From Triops longicaudatus (lineage: Eukaryota; Arthropoda; Branchiopoda; Notostraca; Triopsidae): DNA of 64,000 nucleotides. The stretch lies in NCBI GenBank assembly GCA_022885665.1, contig JAGQDJ010000196.1:33161-97160 (forward strand). Direction: 5' to 3'. The position numbers were made by a program, and so were the translations under genes. The notes beneath the pieces were generated by a model. The model did no database searches. It saw nothing but the letters and a program-made list of their open reading frames with translations, and had not been told where the DNA came from. Below are positions 17,891-29,588 of this stretch, piece by piece; positions within the stretch are counted from its first letter, which is position 1; each line of letters opens with the position of its first letter.

Positions 17891-19640
17891 CAAGATCAGA
17901 AGAAAGTGGTACACAAGCTACGCATTTTAGCTTAAGCGCGTACCAGTTTTTTATTAATGTTAAATTAACTCTTATTATTTAAACATTATTACTTAATCTA
18001 AATTACCTCAAATTATGCCTTAATCCTTCGAAAGAGTTAAGGTGGCTGTATATCTCTAGTTTACGGCCTTATCAATTTATTATAGGCATTTTCCACTCGC
18101 AGCTGCCTTGGTTATAAAAAAGTGGTACATAAGCTTATGTTTTTCCGTGATGCTCGTACCATTTTTTATGAACACTTTTAACTTGATTGGTCGTATTTGC
18201 CCAAGAGGTCACACAAAAAAGGCCCAAAAACTTAAATATAGTAGAACAGAAGAATCTTCTACTGGAGTATGTGCCACGTTTTTAAGCTCAACTTCTACTT
18301 AACTTATCTTGATCGATATGAAGTGGTACAAACACTGTGATTTTCCTATAACAAGTGTACCAACTTTTTATGAGCAATACATATTCGATCAGTTTCTCAT
18401 AAAATGCTCAAAACTCCCCCGCTTTTCCAGTAGAACCTCACTTAACGGTAGGTTGACTGGTACGCTAACCTATAATACACGTACATGTACCAATTTTCTA
18501 AACAAAGTACATATTATATAGATTTGGTTCGCTGTGATCATTAAAAACTGGTACAACAGCTATGCGTTTTGCGTACACCATCGTACCACATTTTATTGAG
18601 CGTAAGTTTCTCAGGCTGTGTTTGCACGCGTGAAACGTTATTTTTGTAACATTCACAACGACTTTCTCCTGAATTAAATGGACACATTCGAAAAATTTTC
18701 AAAACACAGCAACTAATTACTGAAAAACAACAAAGTTGAAAACCAAACGGGAACATGCTCTAAATTACGTTTTTCTCTGTCGAATAATTTCAGGGCAACC
18801 ACTAATCAACCGCCACCTACTGAAAAAAAACGGGATCAAAGGTGTAAAACTCTCACTTGACAGCTGTACTTTGGTTATGATCTCTTTCATTGCTCTTACC
18901 ATTTCTTACCAATACACAACGACCTGAAAGTGTGTGCTTTTCATCAGGAAGTTTCCCGTACTCAGTTTCCCCTGCATTTTTTTATTTTATTTTTTAATGT
19001 ATTATTTTTTTGGTAGCAGACTTAGCTCGCAGCAATTGCACGAAAACTTGTGCTTTCTTTACCATTAAAACCTCAGCAAAATCTTCTTCCGGGCTTTTCT
19101 CTTCAAAATATCATAAATCCTAAACATTTTTTCTCGCCTGTTTTCCATATGCATCTTCCACACGTTCCTCCCCTCTTTTCCCCCCTCCCACAGAAATAAA
19201 ACATTAGGAAACCCCAAATAATAATACAAAAGAAAAAAATCGTCTTCCACAAAGAAACAAAACACAACCCAAACTTTTCCTTTACGACCGCATCATTATG
19301 CTTACCTCTATGCCACCCTAAAGAAAGACAAAAAGAAAAACGTTTCACTTTCTCCTCTGCTTCCAAAACTTGAACAATAGTCAACTCATAGCGTTCATCC
19401 CTTCATTAAAGAAGAGAAAATTGACATTAATTAGAGCCGTAAAGCGGTGAAAAGAAGATAAAACGCCTTCACAAAGCATCACACATTCGCTACACGCATA
19501 AACATAAAAAACGGGTACAAAGACTATGCATTTTTACATGCAAAAGTACCAGTTTCCTTCTCTTTCGTAAAAATGTCCATAATAAAATGGTACACAGACT
19601 ATGTATTTTACCTATATTCACGTACCACTTTATTTTTTAC
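17890..19640 (+). repeat. palindromic GGTAC element cluster, seven copies, plus orientation
   Basis: Seven copies of a ~60-base element have GGTAC at 17908, 18124, 18325, 18459, 18550, 19514 and 19589. Each is followed by GTACC, six of the seven 32 or 33 bases later (the 18459 copy at 28). Arms extend into an A-run on the left (AAAAACTGGTAC-like) and a T-run on the right (GTACCAGTTTTTTATG-like), giving stems of up to about 13-15 bp. The ~27-base loop is also related between copies, with a block close to AGCTATGCATTTT near the left arm. Copies are separated by about 75 to 960 bases of unrelated sequence. Seen directly; identity as a transposon, satellite or RNA hairpin is unknown. Confidence 0.8.
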
Positions 19641-20699
19641 TATTTTAGCCTTTTTGGTGCAAAATAGCAGAAAATCCGTTTCTTAAGGTTTAAACTCTAA
19701 TTAAAGTATTCTAAAAGTAATTTCTAGTTAAACAAACTTAACTGAAGCTAAGTTAAGTACTACGAATGTAAAAAAAAAGAATCTAGTCAATTGTAACACG
19801 AGGCAAAGTAACAAAAAAAAATCGTATTTTTCTTCTTTTTCGTGTCGCATTTTGCGATGATGTCTTTGTTTAACTGTGTTAAACTAGTGTAAGTGTCAGC
19901 GAGCTAATTACTGAAAGTGAAACGAAAAAAGTGAAGATTTAAGAGCGGCGGAAGCGAGAAGCCAAATTGCGCTCATATAATTTCTGTTTAAAAAAAAAAG
20001 ACAGGTAGCCAAAGGGTAACAATGGTGTGAGGCAAGTCGTCATGCTACCGGAAGTGGAAGAACGAGTTAAAAAGGTATCATAACACAAGTCTGAATGCTA
20101 AAAAGAAAGCCAAAGAAAACAAAAACGCGCTTCCAAGTTTTCACCTCGCCATTTCCGTGTGGACGTGTTGGCGAGTTTTGTTCCTATTTACTTATGCGAC
20201 CTACTAAACCACTTTTCCCTCCACGTTACAGCATTTTACAATACTCGGGTCCCCAAACCAGCTCCGGTACCTTTGAAACCACGACCTTTCCCGCCTTCAA
20301 ACCATTGACCTACACTTAATTCAATTTCCCGTAAAAGGTTTTCGTCCTTTTTGGTAGAAACAACAATTTCTCCTATGTCACCTTACCATTTTCTTCTTAT
20401 GCATCATTATGTACACTTTCTTCGTCTTGAACAAAACGGAAATTCACGAAAAATCTAAAACAAAATGAAGTTACTCGAAAGAACACTTTATAATGTTAAA
20501 ACCAGGTAGACAGACGGAAATTGGCTTGGATTGTACGAAAAACACAGTTGAAAGAAAGTTTATTTACCCTACAAAAGCTATTTAAAATCTCACCTGATAA
20601 AACAATGAAACTTTCGCTTATTTACTGTGTTTCCAATTTTTAGCCTCAAAAACAGCATAGAAAAAACACACAAATTTGCTTTTTAACTTAGAATTTAAA

Positions 20700-23310
20700 T
20701 TTGTACTTGAAACTGCACTGAATTACAATTCGAATTGATGTTCAAAAAAAGATGGTACGCTTGCAACGGAAAAAAGCGTTACCATGTATCAATTTTAATT
20801 ACCATTATACAATAACTTAGAAAAGGCTATTGACCAATAAAAAAATATGGTTAATTTTTGAAATAATAGGGTGAACTGAGCCCCAATGAGAGTAAACACT
20901 AAGTTTATTATCCTTAATTTTAATAATTCCGGGATTTTTCATTCAACCGAGATGCACGTGTTGTGCAAATGCTCCGAAAACGGACATAAAAAACTGGTAC
21001 GGATATTGCGTATAATCCGTAGCTCTTGTACTTCTTTTTTAGTTTTTACTGTAATTATGCCCAATTATCTATTTCAAAATTCGACTTAAATTGAGATAAA
21101 AAATAAAGATACTTTGATGCTTTGATACTGTTGAATAGCAAGTGCTCGAAATACGGTCCAGAAAAAAGTGGTACACTTGTAACATAAAACTGCGTATTCT
21201 CTGTACCTTATTCTGCGTATTCTTAAATACCTTAGCGTAATAGCTAAGAGAAGACTTATTAACCAATAAAAATTTGGTTAATTTTTGATTTAGTAGTGTG
21301 CAATGTGCCTTAACGAGGATAACCAATACTCCTGTTATGATTATTTTAAGAAATTTTGGAATTTTCCGTTAAACCGCGATGGGAATCATCATGCTTCAGA
21401 AAATGTGCATAAAAACTGGTACGCGTATAACCAAAAATGCATAGCGCTCGTACCCTTTTTTTATTACCATTTACAGTAATTAATCTCAGTTATTAATTTA
21501 AAAACTCGATTTTACTTAACCTGATAAAAACGATATTACACTTTGATTTCCAAGTCTGAAATTCGAAATATCGCTAATTCATCCAACTAAATAACGCTAC
21601 AAAAATAATTGGAAAATAATTAAAAACCGTGGAAAAAATAATATTTCACGCAAAAATCGTCGGCATTAAAAGAAGGTCGTTTGGAATGATGTCAAACACG
21701 TTTAAAACTTGTGTTTCAAAATTTCAATGTTTTGCGGGAAAAAAACGTTGATTAGTTTCGATTAGCATTGTTACGTAAGGACACGCTATGGGGGGGGGGG
21801 GGTTAGGTGGTGGATGTGTAGTTCGGAACGTAGTACGAGTTCATCACTAATACAGTAGTAAAGCGAGAACCTTGAATTGCCCTGAGGCGAAGAGAAAGGC
21901 CTTGTTCGTAGTGGTATAGAGACCGCTCGGGTTTGGCAACAACCATCGTGTGTTTCTGCCGCCTTCTAACATTGGGATTTTCAGGTTTAAACTTGGAGCG
22001 TGCGTGAAGAACCAAGTTAGTCGCTCACTGTCGTGGACTCTGAACGCAAGTAATACTTGACAGAAATTTAAGTTTCTTTCTTGCCACTACGCAAGTTCAT
22101 TACATTGTCACGTTGTTAGCACTGAAAAAAACTGACTTTATTATTTCAGTGTAAAGTCCCTAATAAATCAGTGTTAAATTCTTTGGACGCATTAAGACTT
22201 GAAAAATACTCGAAGTTCCTCCGGTGACTTACGGATTACAATTATTGGATTGTTGTCGTGCTATTACGGTAAGCTTTTTAAAGTTAATTCATGTTTATAG
22301 ACTAAACGAAGCCTGATTCTAAATATTAATGAATAATTTTTAAAAGTGTTCACGATCAAAATATTACAGAAATGAATTGAATCTAAAGAAATGAATTTGC
22401 AAGTTTGAAGAGAACTTTTATTTCGGAGCAACTGCAGATATAGTTTATTGACAGACTTATTTGAATTCCTTGATTGTCACACTAACATTACTTTAGATTT
22501 AAAATAAGGGTTGAATTTGAAGTTTCTTGAACTGCCGAATTCCTTCGAATCCAAATACAGGAAGTTTGGCACAGAGTGACTTAGAAACGCGAAATTTGGT
22601 GGTGTTCCAAGTAAATGTGACCATATTCATACTTACCAAATTTTTTTCAGAATTAATTATATGCCCAAATCGCAGATTGTTCGCACTTCCCCATATTTGT
22701 ATACGTGAAAGTGAAAACGAGCCTTAAGTCAATTGGGAGGGAGTACGAAAACATTGTTTAGTACAAACATTTGTCTTCCCTTTCACAATTTGGAGCCGAA
22801 ATCTTGCATAATCTCCTTTAGTGTAAGTAGTTACGACATTTCCAACAATGCTTGACCATAACGAAGCTTAGCTATGCTGTTAGCTAAGCCTAATTCAGTC
22901 AAATTGATACAAAATTACTTGTCGCATTAATAGTTAGAAAAGAGCTCAGTTACATAGAAAAAAAGTTGATATATTGTTTCATTTAAAAAATTTAAAAGTT
23001 TCCCATGAAATTGAAGTAAAACTGCACTGAATTATGACAATTCGAAATAGTGTCCAAAAAAAGGTGGTACACTAGTAAGAGGAAATGGATAGCCTATGTA
23101 CCCCTTTTTTAAATACCATTATACAACCGTTTACAGAAGGCAATTGACCAATAAAATTTGGTTAATTTTCGAGTTAGTAGTACAAACTGAGCATCAGCGA
23201 GAGTAAGCAAGACTTACATTATGCGTACTTTCAATAATTTCTCAATTTTCCGTTAAACCGCAAGGCACGTGTAGGGCGAATCACCATACTGCGAAAATGT
23301 CGATAAAAAA
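20700..23310. repeat. ~420-bp composite repeat, three copies
   Basis: Within the second GGTAC cluster a larger unit recurs: an AACTGCACTGAATTACAATT-like lead, a GGTAC hairpin, about 80 bases later ACCAATAAAATTTGGTTAAT (itself a short hairpin; at 20833, 21262 and 23149), then a GAGTAA-containing stretch, TTTTCCGTTAAACCGC, and a second GGTAC hairpin. Copies one and two are in tandem (20.70 and 21.12 kb, spacing about 420). Copy three starts near 23.02 kb with its second hairpin eroded. The copies are diverged, so the array is not recent. Confidence 0.7.
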
Positions 23311-23500
23311 CTGATAAAAAAATATGAACTTACAAGTTTACAGTACAAATTGGCCTTATTCAGACATATAACCATTGATAACAGTTCAAAATCGTTCGAA
23401 AAAATTACGCGCAGCATTAAGCTTTCATCATCCGAGAAAGCGTCCATAAAAAACGGGTACAAAAGTAATGGAGAAACGTATACCTGATGTACCCTCTTTT
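20740..23500 (-). repeat. palindromic GGTAC element cluster, six copies, opposite orientation
   Basis: Six further copies of the same element have GGTAC at 20754, 20996, 21170, 21418, 23066 and 23456. The matching GTACC is 32-33 bases later in four of them; two (20754, 20996) have decayed right arms. The asymmetric loop is reversed here: the AGCTATGCATTTT-like block reads on the minus strand, next to the right arm. The left flank often reads GTGCATAAAAACTGG, the reverse complement of the right flank of the first cluster. So the two clusters face each other across about 1.1 kb. Confidence 0.8.
21790..21802 (+). repeat. 13-base poly-G run
   Basis: An uninterrupted G tract, unusual in this AT-rich region and followed by TTAGGTGG. 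It could form a G-rich structure but carries no other signal. Confidence 0.9.
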
Positions 23501-23782
23501 TAATTACTTTTGCACCTTTAACGGATTTTCCATGAAATTATCCCGTTAAAAAACAAACAAACAAACAAAAAAAACTTCCAACAACGAACTGCAGATATAA
23601 CGAACTTTAAATACATTACACAGCTTGGGTTTGTGTATTCCAAGAAAATACGTTATAACAGCACAATAGTTCGTAATAAAGTGGTCTTCACACTGAGAAA
23701 CTGCTGTATACTGAACTTTGGGTACAACGAACTTCAAGGCAATTCAAATAAAAATAGCAGCGAGCACACGGATCATTAAATG

Positions 23783-23945
23783 CAGTAAAATCTTGTTATA
23801 CCGAACCCCTCAACCATTTTCGGTACACTCAAATTTTGCTGTACGAATTTTTTTCTTCTTTACATTTATATAACTCTTAACCTTACACATTGTCCACTAT
23901 AGCTAACAACCCTTAAAAAGAGTCCGTTATAACACGATTCTACTG
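23783..23945. mobile_element. short inverted-repeat transposon (MITE), pogo/Tc1-like ends
   Basis: The left end reads CAGTAAAATCTTGTTATACC and continues CGAAC. The right end, on the reverse strand, reads CAGTAGAATCGTGTTATAAC and continues GGAC, differing at only a few positions over about 24 bases. The 163-base interior has no coding capacity. CAGTAGAAYCTNGTTATAACG-like ends are typical of pogo/Tigger-type elements. A TA target duplication is seen on the right only. Related, more decayed words (GTTATAACAG, CAACGAACTT) lie at 23580-23745 and may be an older copy. Confidence 0.6.
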
Positions 23946-23999
23946 TAAACATGTCTCCAAAGGTAGCAAATTAAGTAGTTTGGCTGTCAGCGTTCACCA

Positions 24000-26900
24000 G
24001 TTCGTTAAATCGAGCTTTTAGTCCACAGAATCGTCCTTGTTAGCTCTTTCAGCTCTTCATTATCACTGCTTACATTGTTGCGCTTTAAAAGGTCCGAAAC
24101 GGGAAGTGGTTGAGCAAGTTTTGTATAACCCAAGGGAAATCTTTTACTTTTACTATTTTTTCTCCAATTAAGCCCCCGCCAGGGCGCCAAAAGCGTCCTA
24201 AACCAGTATCGGTAATCTTTTCCTTTACCTTTCGAACACTTTTGTGAAAGCGAAAGTCTCTCCTATATAGATAGGTTTAGCGCCAGAAAGGTGAAGATGT
24301 AGAAGAAGGGGGATGTTAAATGCTATACAACCCGAAACTTTTCCTAACCACTTCTTCTTTTCCCGAAGTGAAAGTTTCTCCCGAAAATCCCCTCTCGAAC
24401 CTTATTGTGAAAACATAACGCGAACGAGAAGATCAAGAAAAGAGAAAGAGCTTTTTGGCACTCCGTGGACCCCAAAGTGAAAGAGAAAACCCTTTAAAAA
24501 ACTCTTTTTTGCCTTTAATTCTCTTAACAAAATCTTGCAAACTTGCAGCGAACATAAAAAAAACGAAAATTACTCGAAAAATATAAAAAAGAATTTACTA
24601 CAAAATATTTCTGCGTTCCAGACGGCCGCTAAAAACAAAAATCATAAATATAATTAAAAAATGAGTAACGCAAAGTGTTTGAAAAATCGTAGAAAAACTG
24701 CTAGCTTACAAAAAAAAATATCAGAAAATTTACTTACGTAAAATTCCTCAAAAAAATCAGAAAACGTCGATTAATAGCGGATTAACTTATCAAAAATGTA
24801 TTCGCAGATAGTTGGTTAGAGAGAAAACTTTCAATAATTAGAAATTTCAAAAATTCTCGATAACATGAACACAAATATAATTACCAAAAAAATACAGAAA
24901 GTACTGGAAAAGAAGTCGATTAACGTGTTAAAACTTTTGTAAGATTTACAGAAAATTCTGCTAAGAAAAAAGCTCTTAAAGCAAATTTTATGTTTTCTCG
25001 ATATGCAGAAAATCAATTTAAAATTCCCAAAAAAAATACAAAAACACGTTACAAATGAAAAGAAAAATTTCCAAAAATTCTTTAAGAGGTAGCAAATTTT
25101 TTCACAATTTTTAACCATATTTTTAACGAAATTAATAATGCTAAAAATATTGTAAAAAAATCCAGATGAAGAAAAGTCTAAAGATGCGAGATTGATGCCA
25201 CATAAAAATTTCGTCATGAACGTCAGAATGAGTTAACGACATCCACGTGACCTTAGTATACTTCCAAAAACCGGAATTTTTCCAAGTTTTGTGCTAAGGC
25301 CACAATTTTATTACCAGTGGCCATAAAACTTGACCTCACATTAGTGTCTCACCCCCTGTCGAGTGTCTTCTTCACTTTTTATCTCTTCTTGGTCTCCTTT
25401 CCCTTTCTCCCGCTACGCAAATCGGCTCGTTCGTCAGTTTTCTCTCTATAAATCGGCTTACAACCCTCCGAAAACATAAATATATTGTTTTCTTTCACTC
25501 GAGATGACGTCAAGGTTAACTTGACTGGCGCCGGTGGTGAAAGTGGTTAACTTTGGTTTTATTTTCAAGATATGCTGAGTTTTTGGAAAAGTCTTTGGCA
25601 ATTTATGTTAGTTTTTTCAATGAAAATAAAAGCTAGCATTTTTCTTTCTTTTTTTTTAAAAAAAAAAAGAAAAAAGACTTATGTCTTGTAATACTTGCAT
25701 TCGTCCTTTGCTACTCAGACCGATAATAAGCTCTCAATCAGACGGCCTGTCAACGTCGCTGTCCAGAATTACAACTTTATTTTGACAAAGGATCTTCTCT
25801 CTTCTCCAGCAAGGATAATCTTTTATTGTCCCTGTCGTACGAAAGGGAAAGTTAGGGACTGCTTTTACCTGTAATTTATTCTAACAACTTCATTTCACAA
25901 TTTTTATTTACTTTTAATTTTCTTATGTAATATCTTACGCTAACATTTCACGAAAAGAATCTCTAAATAGTAAAGCTTAATACAGTTTCACGGTTTAGTG
26001 AAATTTAGGACAAGTTTACGGCAACTTATACCAATTTATAAATTCACTATATTCTTAGCATTAGCCTGAAGTACATTTGAAGACCAGGTAACATTATAAA
26101 CTAGCGCAACTGTGCAAACGTTGCACTAATATACAAACTTACATGCATTGTGCCTAACGACGATTGCATATTTTCATTATTCTTCATACACATACAGATT
26201 AGACTACGCACAAGTTCAAAGAAAGCTTGTATAATAGAAATACTACAACACTAACAAAATCTCTGTCAACAAACAGTTTAACTTCAGAAAAACTGATCTA
26301 TAAACACAAAAGGTTCAGCAGTCCTTAAGGCGCCGTTTTCAAACGCCACAAAGTTACCTGTCCCTAAGTGCTTCAGATTTGTAATATACAGTTTTTGACG
26401 AGGCTGAGAAGAGAACATTACGGTTACGATGGAAATAGGTCGGTGTTACGCGAAGAAACGGTAAACATTGGTTTCAATCGTTCACTGTAACGGATTTGTT
26501 TTCAACTCGGGGGCTTCTAACAATGAAACCCTGAGGTAGGGCGAATAGATCTGTTCACGCGAGCACTCGAACTGCGAATTAGTATAAGAAGTATAGCAGA
26601 CGTGGAAATGTCATAACTACAATAATGAATTTCAGCGTTACAGGAAAACTAAGCTTCAAGATTCAACTTCAGCGCCATAACGACGTATTTAATGAAACCA
26701 GAACGTAAATAACAATGAAGGTCGGGATTGCAATGAAATCTTGGAACGTTTAGGATTTGACGTTTCCGCGTTAAGAACAGATGAGTATGGAAATACTGAC
26801 GAGGAAATCCGTAAGGTTTTGGCGTTGCGTTTCTAAGGCGATCGTTTCTGGAAAAGGGAAAAGATTCGTTTCAGGTTTTCGGGTGTTGGAAGCGTCTTGG

Positions 26901-29588
26901 CCCAGAGGGCAGTTCCGGTTCTTCATCGTTTTGCTCCTTATGGTAGCTTGTTTAACACCAGCCGAGGCAAGGTCAATGATAAAACATTTGCTTAACGAAA
27001 ACGCCTGCCAAGGCCAGCTGAAATGAGATCTGCTTCCGTGAGAGATGAAGCGCGACTGAAGAAGATTACAATTCTTTTTTGTCTAAGAATTCCTTCGTTG
27101 TTTTCTCATGTTTTTCTTTGGTACATGGCGGGAAAAAGTGAGAGGAATTGGATGAGCGCAACTGGCTCAATGCCTTCAACCTTGCAACATTTCCGTATTA
27201 CCCATCCCTGTCAGTCTTGACCTTCATACTTCAAATATGGGCGAGAATTTTGAAAGAGTTACACAAGGAGATATTTCTTTCCAAGAACAGAAAGTCGTGA
27301 TTTCGTAAAGTGTTATAAGGTTAGCACTTTTTGCTCCCTATAATTCTGACATCACGTTTTATTTCCAAACAAGTTTTGGTAGACGTTATATTTTAGTAGT
27401 GACAAGACAGCGAATACAGTTCGATAAAAAAAGAATTATCAAATTTATGTAAACTGAAAGCAAATAATTCAAGCTGCGAAAATGCGGACAAATATTAATA
27501 TGCGTTTTTCTTTAAGTTTGATGAAAAAAATTGCAAGAAAAAGGTTGACAGCTAGTGATTTGTTTAAATTACGTTAGATTAAGTTTGCTTCTTATACACT
27601 CTGGAACATAAAACAAATAACGCAATCCAATTTTGTGAACGTGTCTTTAAAAATACGATAAATTTGGTCGATTAGGCTACCTTAGGCTGAATTAGGTAAA
27701 ATTTCGGTTAATAACATTTCAAATATTTTTTTTTCATTGAAAAACAATTCGTCTTTGAACAAAAATGAAGACAATTTCTTCATCACAACTAAATAATTCA
27801 CAAAACTATTAAGACAGTAAAGTTTCGACGAAATCTTTGAACACGCTGAAAGCATTTTGTTTTCTAATAACGAATTAAGTAAATTGAAACACTGAGCTTA
27901 AAGTGTACACTTTCTTAGCACAAGTGAAAAATCGAACACGTTTCAATGCTATTACGTTTAACCTTTATTATTATTATTATTATTACTATTTTTATTGAGT
28001 TATTATTATGTTATTTTTGTAATGTTATTATTATTGATGTATTGTTATTAGTTATTTTTCGGTTGATTTTAGTTATTTTTAGGTTTTTGACGTAAAAATC
28101 TGCCACAAAACGGTAAACTTAGGCTTGATTTAAGTTATGTTAAGCTTTGTTTAAGCTACATTAAGTTCCTTTACATAATAATCAGTCAACAAACGATTAT
28201 TTTACGCTTTATTCAAGTTAGTTTAAGCTTAATTTAAGTTACATTAAGAATTTCTCCGTCCAAATTCGCCTCAAAAAGATTAGTTCAGACTTGTTTAAGT
28301 TAAATTAAGCTTATTTATATTGAAATTTGTACGTTACGCTTACGTTAGGCTTACTTTACGTCACGTTACCCTTTTTAACTTATATTAAGCTTACTTACTC
28401 TAAAATCCGCCATAAAAAGATAAAAAACGGAAAAAATATATTTTTTCTAAGCTAAATTTCATTAGTAGCGCTTTGGCTCCATAAAATCTTAAACTACTAA
28501 ATAAAAAGACCATTTTTATCCTCTTGAGTCCTAAATTTAGCCTTCGAGCCCACAATTTCCCGCTAGTTTAACCTTTTGCAGCAATAAAATATTTTTACGC
28601 TCACCAAAATGTCTACTCCACGCGTTCTGACGTCACCCAATGGTGAACCTTAACCTCTGCCAATGGTAAAACGGTTCTACTGGTTCTTAACCGCACCGAC
28701 TTTCAGTTACAAATTTATCTGTGTCGATTTCTAACAATCGGTTTTGTCTGCAACGCAGTTAAAACTTGTTTTCTCAACGCCCATTACCGAAAAATACTCC
28801 AAACCCGGGTTTTCCCGCTCATTTTGACCCCAAACTGGGCGTCACCTTCATTTCCCAGCTTGCAAAATTTGTCTATTTAAATTCCATACTTTCTGGAACT
28901 GATCGTGATATATGTTTCCTAACGATTAAAATTCAAAAAAATAAAAAAATAAATAAAAATAAATTAATAAAAAATAAATAAAAAAATCAAGGTCGTTTTT
29001 TCCTTCCTGTTTTTTCGCTTCATTATTCTCTAACTAATTACCTATTTCGTTTAAAAAAAAGGTGGCACGCTATTGTTTTAAAGCATCAGTACGCTCAAAA
29101 TTTACAAGGCAAATGTACAAATTTTTGAGCCAGAAATATGCATACGCAATGACCTCTGACGTCAATAAAAGCTGCTTTTCATGCAAAGTACCTTAAACCA
29201 GTACAAAAAAACGGTGTGCACGGCCCTAAAGTCATTCGGTGTACCCCCAGGCCCCGCCCCCTTGACGTCATGTGAAAGTTTTTTGGTGGAACATGTTAAC
29301 AAAGTTTTCATGCCACGCGAAGTCATTAACTCGTCGCGTTTTCTTAAATCCAGAACTCGAAATTTTCTCTTTCCCGCCTTTTACTGTTCGTGAATCGTTG
29401 ATTCACACGCGATCTTGTATTCTCACACGAAGCTCTTGTACTTGTATTGTTTCTTTTTTTTAACTTTAGGTACTTAACAAGTGTAAAAGTGCTTTGTTTA
29501 TGTGTTTTAAAGTGGAATCTCGATTTTTGTTTACGAAAACAGAAACGTTCGATATTTTTGGAGTGAAAAAACAAACGTGTTGGCCATA
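24000..29588. other. gene-free stretch before the protease homologue
   Basis: No conserved gene found. The block 26300-27230 is less AT-rich and carries an 81-codon frame at 26781-27026 whose second half looks like a secretory leader, but no family, partner exon or donor site supports it. 27966-28030 holds ATT-rich simple sequence and 28095-28420 a tandem repeat. The rest is AT-rich with poly-A tracts. Confidence 0.45.
28095..28420. repeat. ~80-140-bp tandem repeat with TTAAGCTT core
   Basis: Three full units and a partial fourth each start near AAAATCYGCCAYAAAARG (28098, 28175, 28258, 28399) and continue with TTGATTTAAGTTA and ATTAAGCTT-like words. The third unit is expanded by an internal TTACGCTTACGTTAGGCTTA-like block. 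Divergence is high. Confidence 0.6.

Noticed and set aside
21785..21812. Telomere-like TTAGG next to the poly-G run
   Set aside because: Only a single TTAGG is present; no arthropod-type telomeric array.
17890..23500. CRISPR-like array from regularly recurring palindromes
   Set aside because: Copies are irregularly spaced over kilobases, change orientation and sit in a eukaryotic genome; no cas genes.
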